Part shown: positions 32,143-41,355 of the stretch, piece by piece
Position numbering within the stretch: position 1 is the stretch's first letter
Layout: each line of letters begins with the position of its first letter
Source: Thiohalocapsa sp.
Lineage (GTDB): Bacteria > Pseudomonadota > Gammaproteobacteria > Chromatiales > Chromatiaceae
Assembly: GCA_021736785.1 (NCBI GenBank)
Contig: JAIPFF010000004.1
Span: 1-64,000 of the forward strand
Direction of reading: 5' to 3'
Length of the DNA stretch: 64,000 nt
The notes under the pieces: generated by a model
Database searches by the model: none
Seen by the model: only the letters and a program-made list of their open reading frames with translations
Told to the model about the DNA's origin: nothing
Position numbers and translations under genes: made by a program

Positions 32143-32653
32143 GCGGCAGCAGGCCGATCAGCCGGCGCAAGGCATGGGCGACGGTCCGCCGGCGCACGGC
32201 TTCGCGGTCGCCGTCGAAGCACAGCGTCTCGCAGCGCACGTCGCCCGGCGCCGCGAAGGCAAAACAGACCGTGCCGACCGGCTTCTCGTCGGAGCCGCCG
32301 CCCGGTCCGGCGATACCGCTGACCGCCACGGCGAGATCGGCGCGGCTGTTGGCCAGCGCGCCGAGCGCCATCTCGCGCACCACGGGCTCGCTGACGGCGC
32401 CGTGCTCGGCAAGCGTCCGGGAGGAAACGCCCAGCATGTCGCGTTTGGCATCGTTGCTGTATGTCACGAAGCCGCGATCCAGCCATGCGCTGCTGCCGGC
32501 GATGTCGGTGACGCACTTGGCAATCCAGCCGCCGCTGCAGGACTCGGCCGTCGTCAGAAAACGCCCGGCAGCGTGCAGGCGCCGGCCGAGCTCATCGGCC
32601 AGACGCGCGAGCTCGGCATCGTCGAAGTCAGGGTTGAGAGGCTGTTGCGCCAT
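32132..32653 (-). CDS. pncC: nicotinamide-nucleotide amidohydrolase PncC (CinA C-terminal domain)
   Basis: Deamidates nicotinamide mononucleotide in NAD recycling. The 173-residue protein is a stand-alone CinA C-terminal domain: TTAESCSGGWIA with the catalytic serine, RGFVTYSNDAKRDMLGV, AVSGIAGPGGGSDEKPVGTV. ATG 32653 (MAQQPLNP) is preferred over a TTG at 32671; neither has a strong ribosome site. The N-terminal molybdopterin-binding-like CinA domain is absent. It begins the run pncC-thpR-recA-recX-alaS-lysC-csrA. Confidence 0.93.
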   Translation of the reverse strand: MAQQPLNPDFDDAELARLADELGRRLHAAGRFLTTAESCSGGWIAKCVTDIAGSSAWLDRGFVTYSNDAKRDMLGVSSRTLAEHGAVSEPVVREMALGALANSRADLAVAVSGIAGPGGGSDEKPVGTVCFAFAAPGDVRCETLCFDGDREAVRRRTVAHALRRLIGLLPHAR

Positions 32654-32909
32654 GGCGTCAGTGTCGCGCAAGCCATCGGTGCCGACAAGCCGTTACGATA
32701 CCCGGAGCAGGTCCGCAACGCCGGGAGCATCTTGTTCACGCATGCACGCGTTGCAAGAGTGGCACGGCGGATGTGAAGCGCCCGTCGAGGCCTGGTGAAG
32801 AAAACGTGAAAACGGGTCGACGGGACCGGAGGTTGCGCTCGGATGCCGCCGCCGCGTCGGTGCATCGCCGTTGCGCCGTGCGCGGGGTCGAAGACCTGTT
32901 GATGCCCGG

Positions 32910-33533
32910 TTAAACCCCGAGGTAGCGCCCGCGCACCGCCTCTTCCCGTTCCGACTCTTCCAGCGCGCTGTCGACCGCACGTAAGGTGTCGTCGATCTCG
33001 GGCAGCAGGACGTCCTCCAGCGCGCGAGCCCGGCGGGCGGTGCGCAGATACTCCCGGCGCAGGCGCTCCAGGTTGCCGGTCAGGACCGCGAGGCGGGCCG
33101 CATGGGGCAGCAGCCGGGCGAAGCGGTCGCGGCAGGCCTCGGCCTCGGGGCTCGGATTGACGGGCGCGGCGATGGGCTCGAGCGCCGCGGGCTTGGCCGG
33201 CGCCTCGGCCGCCGGCGGATCTTCGATGCGGACACCGAGCACCGAGCGCTCGCTGCACGCGACAACACAGTCGGCGGGCGCGGCCGGCGGATAGACGGAC
33301 AGATCTTCCAGGCCGTGCCGCCCGAGTGCTGCGCGCAGCGCGCTCAGCGCTTCCCCCTCCGCGGCGCGCAAGCGACTCAGGGTGTCCTCGTAATCGCGCA
33401 GCGTCGCCAGGATCTCGGAGGCAAGGATCAGGCGCTTCTCGTCGAGAAAACGATAGCCCTCCTCCATGCCGGCACGCTCGGCCTTGAGCTCCAGGTAGGC
33501 GCTGTGGGTGGGAACGATCTCGCGGCCGGACAT
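32910..33533 (-). CDS. V/A-type ATPase subunit D (operon 1)
   Basis: Subunit D is the long coiled-coil part of the central rotor that turns inside the A3B3 head. The 207-residue protein starts with the family block VPTHSAYLELKAERAGMEEG, then RFLDEKRLILASEIL, has a Pro/Ala-rich middle insertion (about 110-130), and returns to a C-terminal coiled coil (RLRREYLRTARRARALEDVLLP). It starts five bases after the B stop and is the last gene of the nine-gene minus-strand operon. Confidence 0.93.
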   Translation of the reverse strand: MSGREIVPTHSAYLELKAERAGMEEGYRFLDEKRLILASEILATLRDYEDTLSRLRAAEGEALSALRAALGRHGLEDLSVYPPAAPADCVVACSERSVLGVRIEDPPAAEAPAKPAALEPIAAPVNPSPEAEACRDRFARLLPHAARLAVLTGNLERLRREYLRTARRARALEDVLLPEIDDTLRAVDSALEESEREEAVRGRYLGV

Positions 33534-33538
33534 GGCAT

Positions 33539-35014
33539 CTACTCCCTGTCCGCATCCGCGACGGGCTGTGCGGCAGGTTTTGCAGCGGTTTGGCCGGCAG
33601 CAATTCTACGCGCGCCGGCGCCGTCGAAGCCGGCGCTCTCGAGATGCACACGAATCTGCTCGTCGCCGAGCCTGGTCAGCTCGTTGCGGGGCAGCCCGCG
33701 CAGCGCGCGCCAGCCCGCATCCATGCTCTGCTCGATATCGCGTCGCTCGGACTGGGCGACCACGTCCTGCTCGAAGCGATCGCCGAAGGCCAGGTAGGTC
33801 CGGTCCGTCTCCGAGAGGCCCTCTTCGCCGACGACGCTGGCCAGGATGCGGGTCTGCTGGGCCTGGGCATAGGCCGCGTAGAGCTGGGCCGACAGCGCCG
33901 CATGATCCACATGGGTCCTGCGCGCGCCGGTGCCGTCCTTCATCAGCCGCGACAGGCTCGGCAGCAGCTTGACCGGCGGGTACAGCTCTCTGCGGTGCAG
34001 CGAGCGGTCGAGCACGATCTGACCCTCGGTGATATAGCCGGTCAGGTCCGGAATCGGGTGCGTAATGTCGTCGTTGGGCATGGTCAGAACCGGCACCTGG
34101 GTCACCGAGCCGGGCCGCCCGCGGATCCGCCCGGCGCGCTCGTATAGTGTCGCCAGATCCGAGTACATGTAGCCCGGATAGCCCTTGCGGCTCGGCACCT
34201 CGCCGCGGCTGGCCGAGACCTCGCGCAGCGCCTCGCAGTAGTTGGTCAGGTCCGTCAGGATGACCAGCACATGCTTGCCTTCTTCGAAGGCCATGTACTC
34301 CGCGGCGGTCAGTGCGAAGCGCGGCGTCAGCAGGCGCTGCGCGCTGGAGTCGCTGGCCAGATTCAAGAACAGCACCGTGCGCGCCAAGGCGCCGCTGCGC
34401 TCCATCTCCTCGCGAAAGAACTCGGCGCTCGCGTGGGGGATGCCGATGCCGGCGAAGACGATGGCGAAGTCATCCCCGCCGCCGCGCGCGCCCCGGATGC
34501 GCGCGTTGCAGGCAATGTCCACGGCGATACGCTCATGGGGCAGCCCACCACCGGAGAAGATCGGCAGTTTCTGCCCCCGAATCAGGCTGTTCATCAGATC
34601 GATGGACGTGAAGCCGGTCTCGAGGAACTCGCTCGGCGGCTGCCGCGCCGAGGGCTTCAGCGGCAGCCCGTCGACGCGAAAGGCCTGCTCCGCGGCCAGC
34701 GGCGGACCGCCATCCAGGGGCTTGCCGACGCCGTCGAAGATCCGCCCCAGCAAACCGGGACCGACGTGAAAGCGCAGCGGCTCGCCGAAGAACCGCACCC
34801 GCGTGCCGTCCAGCCGGAGCCCGGCCGTATCGTCCAGCATCTCCACCGTCACGGAGTCCTCGTCGAGCGCGGCGATCCGACCGAGCCGCACGCGACCGTC
34901 CGCGTCCTCAACCTCGACGGCCTCGTTCAGCCCGACATCCACCGTTCGCCGCAGGAACAACAGCGGTCCGTCCACACGGTCGGCGACGTCCTCTCCGGTT
35001 ACTCTGGCATACAT
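33539..35014 (-). CDS. V/A-type ATPase subunit B (operon 1)
   Basis: Non-catalytic nucleotide-site subunit of the A3B3 head. The 491-residue protein has the B-subunit landmarks GLLGRIFDGVGKPLDGGP, SIDLMNSLIRGQKLPIFS, PHERIAVDIA in place of a P-loop, LTDLTNYCEALREVSA, KGYPGYMYSDLATLYERAG and DDITHPIPDLTGYITEGQ. Its C-terminus is extended by an Ala-rich tail. GGAGACG lies about 9 bases before the ATG. A 211-base gap separates it from subunit A, unusual for this otherwise tightly packed operon. Confidence 0.95.
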   Translation of the reverse strand: MYARVTGEDVADRVDGPLLFLRRTVDVGLNEAVEVEDADGRVRLGRIAALDEDSVTVEMLDDTAGLRLDGTRVRFFGEPLRFHVGPGLLGRIFDGVGKPLDGGPPLAAEQAFRVDGLPLKPSARQPPSEFLETGFTSIDLMNSLIRGQKLPIFSGGGLPHERIAVDIACNARIRGARGGGDDFAIVFAGIGIPHASAEFFREEMERSGALARTVLFLNLASDSSAQRLLTPRFALTAAEYMAFEEGKHVLVILTDLTNYCEALREVSASRGEVPSRKGYPGYMYSDLATLYERAGRIRGRPGSVTQVPVLTMPNDDITHPIPDLTGYITEGQIVLDRSLHRRELYPPVKLLPSLSRLMKDGTGARRTHVDHAALSAQLYAAYAQAQQTRILASVVGEEGLSETDRTYLAFGDRFEQDVVAQSERRDIEQSMDAGWRALRGLPRNELTRLGDEQIRVHLESAGFDGAGARRIAAGQTAAKPAAQPVADADRE

Positions 35015-35225
35015 GCTCGACGTCTCCGGTCGCGCCCGGGGTCATGGCACGACATGGTGAAAAAACCTCGACGACGCGCGTCGGACGGCGCCGCACCCGC
35101 GGCGCCGCTGCGTCTCTTTCGCGCGCATTGCGCATCCGCTTGCGGGCCACAACCGCCGCACCGCGCCGCGACCCGGGCCGCTTCGCTGTTCGAACGACCC
35201 GGCGTCCGATGGCGACGACCCCGCA

Positions 35226-37010
35226 TCAGTCGCCGGCCTCGGCCTCGGAGCGCTGACCGGTCAGACGCCTCACCGTGGCCGCGAGCTCTCGGTCCAGTTC
35301 GGAAAAGCGCTCCCAGTCGCCCTCCGGGATCTCTTCGCCCATGCGCATCAGCGCCCGGAAGATCGGCGCGGATGCGATCTCCTCCGGCGCGATGCCCGCG
35401 TTCAGCAATTGCTCTGCCGAATCGATGAAGCTGCCGATCAGGCGCATCATGACCGCTTGGCGTTGGGGTGTGGCATAGCGGTCGATCTCGGAGAACGCGG
35501 ACTGGCGCAGGAAGGCCTGATTGATGAGCTGGGCACAGAACAGCACCAGCCGCTGGCGCGCCGGCATGGCGTCGCGGCCGATGATGCGTGCCATGCGCTC
35601 GAGCTTGGCCTCCTCTTCCAGCAAGGTCAGAAAACGCCGGCGCAGCTGCTCCCAGCGCGTGCAGCCCTCGCTGTGCCACCAGCGCGCCAGCCCGCGCGCG
35701 CTGCTGCTGTAGGACTGCAGCGGATGAATGGCCGGGTAGAACCGGGCTTGGGCACGGCGCACGTCCAGCGCCCACAGGCAGCCGACGTAGCGGCGCGTAT
35801 GATTCGTCACCGGCTCGGAGAAATCGCCCGAAGGCGGACTGACCGCGCCGAGCACCGTCACTGCGCCGGTGGCGCCGCCGAGCGTGCGCACCCGCGCCGC
35901 CCGCTCGTAGAAGTCCGCGAGCCGGCTCGACAGGTAGGCCGGATAACCGGCCTCGCCCGGCAGCTCGCCGAGGCGGCCCGAGACCTCGCGCAGGGCCTCG
36001 GCCCAACGGCTGGTGGAATCCGCCATCAGCGTCACGTTCATGCCCTGATCGCGGAAATACTCCGCCACGGTGATGCCGGTGTAGATGCTGGCCTCGCGCG
36101 CCGACACGGGCATGTTCGAGGTATTGGCGATGACGACGGTGCGCTCCAGCAACAGGCGTCCGCTGCGCGGATCTTCGAGCTCGGCAAACTCCGCGAGCAA
36201 ACCCGCCAGCTCGTTGCCGCGCTCGCCGCAGCCCACATAGACGATGACATCGGCGTCGCACCATTTCGCGACGGTCTCGAGCAGCACCGTCTTGCCGGTG
36301 CCGAAACCGCCCGGTATAGACGCGGTGCCGCCGCGGGCGATCGGAAACAGGCAGTCGAGAATGCGCTGCCCGGTCAGCATGGGCTCGTCCGACGGCAGCC
36401 GCTGGCCGACCGGACGCGGGATACGCACCGGCCAGCGCTGGGACAGCGTCACCGCGTGCTCCCCGCCTTCGGCATCGCGCAGGCGGCAGACAGCAACATC
36501 ATCGGCGACGGAGCCGGCAGGCGCGATCTCGGTCACCTGTCCGGGTGGGAAATCCGGCGGCACCAGGCAGCGCTGGGCATAGCCGTTGCCGGTGCTCACA
36601 TCGCCCAGCACCTGTCCCGCGCGCAGCATGTCGCCGACCGAGACCCGCGGCTTGAAGCCGAATTTCGCGGCGGCGGACTCGCGCATCCCGGGCAACACCC
36701 AAGGATCGTCGCCGGCGCGCTCGGTGCCGACGCCGATGGGCCTCAGCAGTCCGTCGAAGATATTGCCGAGAATGCCGGGGCCGAGGCGGACCGACAGCAG
36801 TTGACCGCTGCCCTGCACCCGCACGCCGGGGCGCAGGCCGGATGTGTCCTCGTAGACCTGCACCGTGATCTCGTCGCGGGCCACGCGCACCACTTCGCCG
36901 AGCAGTCGCTGCTCGCCCACGGTGACCGCTTCGCGCAGCAGGAAGCCGCCTTGTGCGCGGGCGCGCAGCACAGGGCCGCTGATCCAAGTGGTGGTTGCCT
37001 GACCGGTCAT
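35226..37010 (-). CDS. V/A-type ATPase catalytic subunit A (operon 1)
   Basis: Catalytic head subunit that hydrolyses or makes ATP. The 594-residue protein has the Walker A loop G234-GFGTG-K240-T241, catalytic glutamate E263 in GCGERGNE, the A-specific bulge region (about 110-190), and Walker B in [20 protein letters not shown]. The loop reads PGGFGTGKT, where most family members (including the second operon here) read PGPFGxGKT. The ATG overlaps the subunit E stop (ATGA). Confidence 0.96.
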   Translation of the reverse strand: MTGQATTTWISGPVLRARAQGGFLLREAVTVGEQRLLGEVVRVARDEITVQVYEDTSGLRPGVRVQGSGQLLSVRLGPGILGNIFDGLLRPIGVGTERAGDDPWVLPGMRESAAAKFGFKPRVSVGDMLRAGQVLGDVSTGNGYAQRCLVPPDFPPGQVTEIAPAGSVADDVAVCRLRDAEGGEHAVTLSQRWPVRIPRPVGQRLPSDEPMLTGQRILDCLFPIARGGTASIPGGFGTGKTVLLETVAKWCDADVIVYVGCGERGNELAGLLAEFAELEDPRSGRLLLERTVVIANTSNMPVSAREASIYTGITVAEYFRDQGMNVTLMADSTSRWAEALREVSGRLGELPGEAGYPAYLSSRLADFYERAARVRTLGGATGAVTVLGAVSPPSGDFSEPVTNHTRRYVGCLWALDVRRAQARFYPAIHPLQSYSSSARGLARWWHSEGCTRWEQLRRRFLTLLEEEAKLERMARIIGRDAMPARQRLVLFCAQLINQAFLRQSAFSEIDRYATPQRQAVMMRLIGSFIDSAEQLLNAGIAPEEIASAPIFRALMRMGEEIPEGDWERFSELDRELAATVRRLTGQRSEAEAGD

Positions 37011-37711
37011 CGGACCGACCCGCGCTGGCCGGCATGGACCTCAGCGGCGGCGGCGCCCTCGGCCGCGGGTAAATCCCTGTCGTGCTCGACCCGGCCGCGG
37101 CCGTGCGGCGGCGCATGCCAGAGCGCCAGCAACCGGGCCTCGACGCGTCCGCGGTCGCGGGTGAGTCCGTCCAGGCTTGCGTCGAGCACGGCACCGCCGC
37201 AGCGCACGATCAGCCCGGCCTCGAGCGCCGCATCGGACTCGAACCGCACCGGCTCCGGCAGGTGGGCGGCCAGCCGTCGCTCGATCTCGGCGCGCTCGCT
37301 CGCGGGCCAATCCGGCGCATGGCGAATCTCCCAAGCCTGCGCCGGCAGCAGTGCCAGGCAGCGTTCCAAGGCACTGTCGACCCAGCGTCCGCGGGTGTGC
37401 GCGTTGCTCCAGCGCCCGCGCAGCGCAGCGCGCAGCAGCGGCCATGCCGCCTCGGTCATCGCCGAGTCCAATTGCTCGCTACGCCGCCGCTCGCGGGTAG
37501 CCTGCTCGGCCCGGGCCGATTGGATCAGCCCCAGCGCCCGGGCGCGCTCCGCGGCCACCCGGTCGTGCAGCGCGGCGCGCTCGGTCTCGAATCGGCGGCG
37601 AACGAATTCCCGTGCGCGCTCACGCGCATCGTCCAGCAGTTTGCGGCATTCGCGCTCGCGGTAGTCGTCGACCAGGGCGAGCAATGCGCGCTCGCGTTCT
37701 TCGGTGTTCAT
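37007..37711 (-). CDS. V/A-type ATPase subunit E (operon 1)
   Basis: Peripheral-stalk subunit linking the head to the membrane part. The 234-residue protein has an Arg/Glu-rich N-terminal coiled coil (about 3-90, RERECRKLLDDARERAREF pattern) and a globular C-terminal domain with GGAVLDASLDGLTRDRGRVEARL, matching the VvvxxxdGxixxdNTxxxRL region of the family. The last 35 residues are an extra tail. It overlaps F and A by ATGA junctions at both ends. Confidence 0.85.
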   Translation of the reverse strand: MNTEERERALLALVDDYRERECRKLLDDARERAREFVRRRFETERAALHDRVAAERARALGLIQSARAEQATRERRRSEQLDSAMTEAAWPLLRAALRGRWSNAHTRGRWVDSALERCLALLPAQAWEIRHAPDWPASERAEIERRLAAHLPEPVRFESDAALEAGLIVRCGGAVLDASLDGLTRDRGRVEARLLALWHAPPHGRGRVEHDRDLPAAEGAAAAEVHAGQRGSVR

Positions 37712-38031
37712 TCGGACAGTCCCAGCTGGCGTTTCAGCGCAATGGTGAGATCCGCGGGGCGGTGACGGCCCCTGATATCGCCGATGACGAGCACGGGCGG
37801 GCGCTGCTGCGCCAGCAGGTCGGCGAGCACGGCGTCCGGCAGTGCGCCGGCAAGCTCGGCGGTGATCAGGATCATCCCCGCCTGCGCGCCGACATCATCG
37901 AGCAACCGCTGTACTGCCTTTGCGCCGACGGGGCCGTCGCCCGCGCCTTCGGGCACCCGACAGTCGACGCCGGCGAGCCGAAAGCCCGCGGCGGTGACCT
38001 CGTCGCCGATCAGCACGCATTGCCCGGACAT
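37708..38031 (-). CDS. V/A-type ATPase subunit F (operon 1)
   Basis: Small central-stalk subunit that binds D. The 107-residue protein has a CheY-like pattern: VLIGDEVTAAGFRLAGVDC at the N-terminus, a central MILITAELAGAL strand, then PPVLVIGDIRG, with a short helical tail. Size and position between K and E fit subunit F. It lies 24 bases after K and overlaps E. Confidence 0.88.
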   Translation of the reverse strand: MSGQCVLIGDEVTAAGFRLAGVDCRVPEGAGDGPVGAKAVQRLLDDVGAQAGMILITAELAGALPDAVLADLLAQQRPPVLVIGDIRGRHRPADLTIALKRQLGLSE

Positions 38032-38055
38032 GGCGCTCCCTCCCCTCGCATGTGC

Positions 38056-38412
38056 TCAGAGCTTGTTCAAGATCAGCACCGAGATGATCAGCCCGTAGAT
38101 GGCGATACCCTCGGCCAAGCCGACCATGATCACGACCTTGCCGAACAGCTCCGGCTTTTCGGCCAGCGCCCCTACCGACGCCGCCCCTACCGTTGCCACG
38201 GCATAGGCCGCGCCCAGTGCACCGATTGCCGTCGCCAGCGCGGCGGCGATGTAACCCCATTTTTGAACACTCGGGTCGATGATGCGCTCGGTCAGCTCGA
38301 TGACCTCGCCCTGTGCGAGGGCCTGGGGCTGCCACAGCAGCACGCTGACCAACGCCGCCGTCAACCCGGCGGCGACCAGCAACGCGCCCCCGAAAAATGT
38401 GTATTTGTTCAT
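38056..38412 (-). CDS. V/A-type ATPase proton-carrying subunit K/c (operon 1, two-helix form)
   Basis: Rotor-ring subunit. The 118-residue precursor begins with a hydrophobic segment (about 7-27) ending QALA-QGE, which looks like a cleavable signal peptide as in the Thermus protein. Two ring helices follow (about 53-82 and 92-117) joined by an ALAEKPELFG loop. The ion-binding carboxylate is E101 in GLAEGIAIYGL. Gly rather than Ser/Thr follows this Glu, and helix 1 has no Gln ligand, so I infer H+ rather than Na+. It overlaps the subunit I stop. Confidence 0.93.
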   Translation of the reverse strand: MNKYTFFGGALLVAAGLTAALVSVLLWQPQALAQGEVIELTERIIDPSVQKWGYIAAALATAIGALGAAYAVATVGAASVGALAEKPELFGKVVIMVGLAEGIAIYGLIISVLILNKL

Positions 38413-40268
38413 GCGGCCCCTCCGGAAGCCAATGTGGGAGTGACGATCGCCGGCGGTGCCGGCAGCGGCCGGAAAATACGTCCCGTGCCGCGCAGAAAGC
38501 GATTAAAGAACTCGAACAGCACCAGCCGCGTGGTCTGGATCGACACCACGAGACCCTCGAGCAGGATGATTACGGCGTTGCCGAGCACCAAAATCGCCCA
38601 GGCGGCCCAAACAGGGGCCGCGTCGGCCATGGTCACGACCGCCGAGGACAGCGCCGCATGCGCCAGCGCGAAAGCACCGACCCGCGCGAACGACAGCGTA
38701 TTGGTAAGGATCTGCAGGCCGTTCTCGGCCAGATGCCCGACCCCGGCGAAAAAACCGAGCAGCCTGTGCGCGACCAGCACGGAGCCGACGGCGTACCACC
38801 CGAGACCCGCCAGCGCGACCTGTCCCGCGACGCTCGCGGGCACGCCCTCAGGCAGCGCCAGCATCGATGCCAAGCCCAAGTACATGACCAGAAAACCCGC
38901 ATCCACCAGCAGCCAGTCGCGCAGGCGTCCGCGACGCAGGGCACCGAGCCCGGACAACAGCTGGCCCAGACTCAACAGCGCCACCGCGAACACCAGCGGC
39001 ACCGCGAGTACCGTCAGCGGCTCGTGCAGCGGATGCAGCCAAAGCGCGGGGATGAGGTGCTCGACGCCGAACACACTGCCGAACAACAGGCCGAACACCA
39101 TTGCCGATGCACCGCACAGAATCACCAGCGGCGCGATGTCGGAGCGCGGGCGCAGCCACAGGCCCGCCAGCACCAACACCAGGCCTTGCCCGACATCGCC
39201 GAACATGTAGCCGAACAGCAGCGGCACGACGACCGCGAGCAGCGGGGTCGGGTCCGCCTCGTCGCCGCCCGGTACGCCGAGCGCGCGGGCGAACAGCTCG
39301 AACGACTTGAGCCAGCGTGGATTGCTCAGCACGCGTGGCGGGCGCGCTCCCGGCGGCGGCGGGGTAAGGCGCAGCAGCGCGCGGGTCTGCGCGCGGTCGA
39401 GGGCCGCTGCCAGACGCCTGCCGCCGAGGTCGTCGGTCCAGCCGGTGATCCAGGCCAAGTGCTCGCTGGCCAGCTCCAGATTGCGTACCCGCTGCTCGAA
39501 CCAGTCCAGCCAGGCGACCTCGCCCAGGACCTCGTCCAGGCTGTATTCCTCGAATAAGGTGTCCAATTCGGCATACAGATGCACGCGCCGGGTGGACAGG
39601 AAGTGACGGCGGGCGCCGATGCGGATCAGCGAATCCGCCGCGTCGCCGGTCAGCCAAGGCGGGCGCTCGATAATCCGGCCCTTTTGGGCCTTCACCCGCG
39701 CCTTGGCATCGGCGAGCTGGTCGGCAGGCGCAAGGATCATGTAACAGCGCTCGTCCTGCCACGGTACGCTGCGCGGCAATGCGAGGTCCGGCAAGTCGAG
39801 CACCACCTCCGCCGGCAGGATGGCGCAGAAGGTGCCGAGCAGCGGGCCGGATCGCGCCACCAGCGCGAAGTCCAACGGACTGCCGGCAATCTTGCCGATG
39901 ATCTTCTCCAGCCAATAAAGCCGCGTCAGCTCTTCCTCGCAGGCCTGCAGCGCGTCGATCAGCGGGTCCGCCTCGCGCCGCCACGCGCCGATCCTCGCCA
40001 GCGCGCGCTCGACGACCACCATCGGCGCCTCCACCAGCGGCGTGTGACGCAGATGCCCCCGTTGCCAGTAGCGTTGATAGCGGGGAAGCAGCTTGCGATA
40101 AGCAGCGAGGCCGGGCCCGATGTCGACCAGCGGGCAATCCTCGGTGCACTCGCCGCGCAGCTCCAACTCCACCGCGCCGGTCTGTGCCAGCTCTGCCAAG
40201 GTGCGCACGCTCTCCGTGCGCGGGCAGAGCACCTCGAACCAGCGCGTCGCCGCCGAGCCCAACATCAT
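38409..40268 (-). CDS. V/A-type ATPase subunit I/a (operon 1)
   Basis: Membrane stator subunit holding the two proton half-channels. The 619-residue protein has a soluble N-terminal half with coiled coils and a membrane half from about residue 345 with seven or eight helices. Family blocks are DPTPLLAVVVPLLFGYMFGDVGQG, FGLLFGSVFG and ILTNTLSFARVGAFALAHAAL, where the arginine is the essential channel residue facing the K-ring glutamate. It overlaps C and K by ATGA-type junctions. Confidence 0.95.
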   Translation of the reverse strand: MMLGSAATRWFEVLCPRTESVRTLAELAQTGAVELELRGECTEDCPLVDIGPGLAAYRKLLPRYQRYWQRGHLRHTPLVEAPMVVVERALARIGAWRREADPLIDALQACEEELTRLYWLEKIIGKIAGSPLDFALVARSGPLLGTFCAILPAEVVLDLPDLALPRSVPWQDERCYMILAPADQLADAKARVKAQKGRIIERPPWLTGDAADSLIRIGARRHFLSTRRVHLYAELDTLFEEYSLDEVLGEVAWLDWFEQRVRNLELASEHLAWITGWTDDLGGRRLAAALDRAQTRALLRLTPPPPGARPPRVLSNPRWLKSFELFARALGVPGGDEADPTPLLAVVVPLLFGYMFGDVGQGLVLVLAGLWLRPRSDIAPLVILCGASAMVFGLLFGSVFGVEHLIPALWLHPLHEPLTVLAVPLVFAVALLSLGQLLSGLGALRRGRLRDWLLVDAGFLVMYLGLASMLALPEGVPASVAGQVALAGLGWYAVGSVLVAHRLLGFFAGVGHLAENGLQILTNTLSFARVGAFALAHAALSSAVVTMADAAPVWAAWAILVLGNAVIILLEGLVVSIQTTRLVLFEFFNRFLRGTGRIFRPLPAPPAIVTPTLASGGAA

Positions 40269-41017
40269 GCCGCCTCGCCGAGGCCGAACAGCGCGCGATC
40301 GAGCAGCGCCCGACGCAGACGCTCGAGGTCCAGGCCCACCAAGGTCAGAAAAATGAAGGCCGCTGCCGGCTGCAGCGGATGCAAGTGGAATTGCAGGCGC
40401 AGATCCGCGCGCAGCGCCCGGCGCAGCGCCCAGGCGTCATCGCCGGATGAGCGGCCGAACTGCCGCAGATGGGCGGCGCAGGCCTCGCCGACGGCCTCCA
40501 CGGCGTCGAGAAAGGCGCGGCTGCAGCGCGGCCAGCGCCGGCGCCACTCACGCTGCCAGGCATCGCCGGCGTCACCGTCGAGCAGCGGCGTCAGACCGCG
40601 GCGCTCCAATGCGTCGTGTAGCGGGTCGCCATCGTCGCCGAGCAAAGCCGCGATGCGCCGGTCGCGTGCCGCCCAGCGCGGAACGGGCGCACCGCGCTGC
40701 AGATGGTCGAACAGCCCCAGCAGCGGCAGCCAGCGGCACCACAGCACCGCATCGCGCCAGGGCTCGGGTACGTGGGCGGCAGTGCGCTCGGCGCAGTCGG
40801 TGAATTGGCCGCGGATGCCGCGCTCGATGTCGTGGCTGTCGCTCTGGGCCGAGAACCCCTTCACCCAGGCCTTCAAGGCCCCGTCGCGGGATTCCTCCAA
40901 ATAGCCCGAGAGGGTGCGGGCGGCGCTCAGACGCTGCCAATCCGCCTCGGAGGGCAGCGACGCGAAGCGGGCCTGCAGGCGCGCCTGGGCATAGGCAAAT
41001 CGGCAGCGCCCGGTCAT
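40265..41017 (-). CDS. V/A-type ATPase subunit C-like (V0D/AC39) (operon 1)
   Basis: The 250-residue protein sits where subunit C (the d-type socket between rotor ring and central stalk) lies in operon 2. It starts CRFAYAQARLQARFASLP and is helical with many Trp and Arg. It is about 100 residues shorter than its operon 2 counterpart and clearly divergent, so the assignment rests on position, size and helical character more than on motifs. ATG 41017 overlaps the previous stop (ATGA). The longer open frame to 41479 crosses the upstream gene and is rejected. Confidence 0.7.
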   Translation of the reverse strand: MTGRCRFAYAQARLQARFASLPSEADWQRLSAARTLSGYLEESRDGALKAWVKGFSAQSDSHDIERGIRGQFTDCAERTAAHVPEPWRDAVLWCRWLPLLGLFDHLQRGAPVPRWAARDRRIAALLGDDGDPLHDALERRGLTPLLDGDAGDAWQREWRRRWPRCSRAFLDAVEAVGEACAAHLRQFGRSSGDDAWALRRALRADLRLQFHLHPLQPAAAFIFLTLVGLDLERLRRALLDRALFGLGEAA

Positions 41018-41355
41018 TGCGGCGACTCCGTCAGTTCCGCCGCCAGGGCCTCGACAACGGCAGCGAGACGTTCCGCATCCGGTGTCGGCAGCTGTCCCGG
41101 GGTGTCGGTGCCGGAGGCGCGCAACGCCGACAGCGCGTCGGCGATACCCCGGTCGGCGATGCCGTGCGCCGCGCGGATGCGCCGCTCGGTGCTGCGCGAG
41201 ACGGACCGTGCGCGGGCTTCGGCAGCATTGGCAATCGCCTCCGCCCGAAGCCGGCAATCGTCGACGTCGGCGTGAGCCGCCCGCTCGGCTTCGAGCACGC
41301 GGTTGATGGCGGCGTCCACCGAATCGCTGTCTGTGCGCAGCTTTGCGTCCTTCAT
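41014..41355 (-). CDS. V/A-type ATPase G/H-like stalk subunit (operon 1)
   Basis: A 113-residue protein, first in the minus-strand operon. Residues about 10-65 form a charged Ala/Arg/Glu coiled coil (SVDAAINRVLEAERAAHADV pattern), as in peripheral-stalk subunit G/H, which pairs with E. The C-terminal half is less regular. MKDAKLRTD at 41355 is chosen over an ATG at 41388, which adds a non-coding-looking leader. Identity is inferred from coiled-coil character and operon position. Confidence 0.7.
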   Translation of the reverse strand: MKDAKLRTDSDSVDAAINRVLEAERAAHADVDDCRLRAEAIANAAEARARSVSRSTERRIRAAHGIADRGIADALSALRASGTDTPGQLPTPDAERLAAVVEALAAELTESPQ

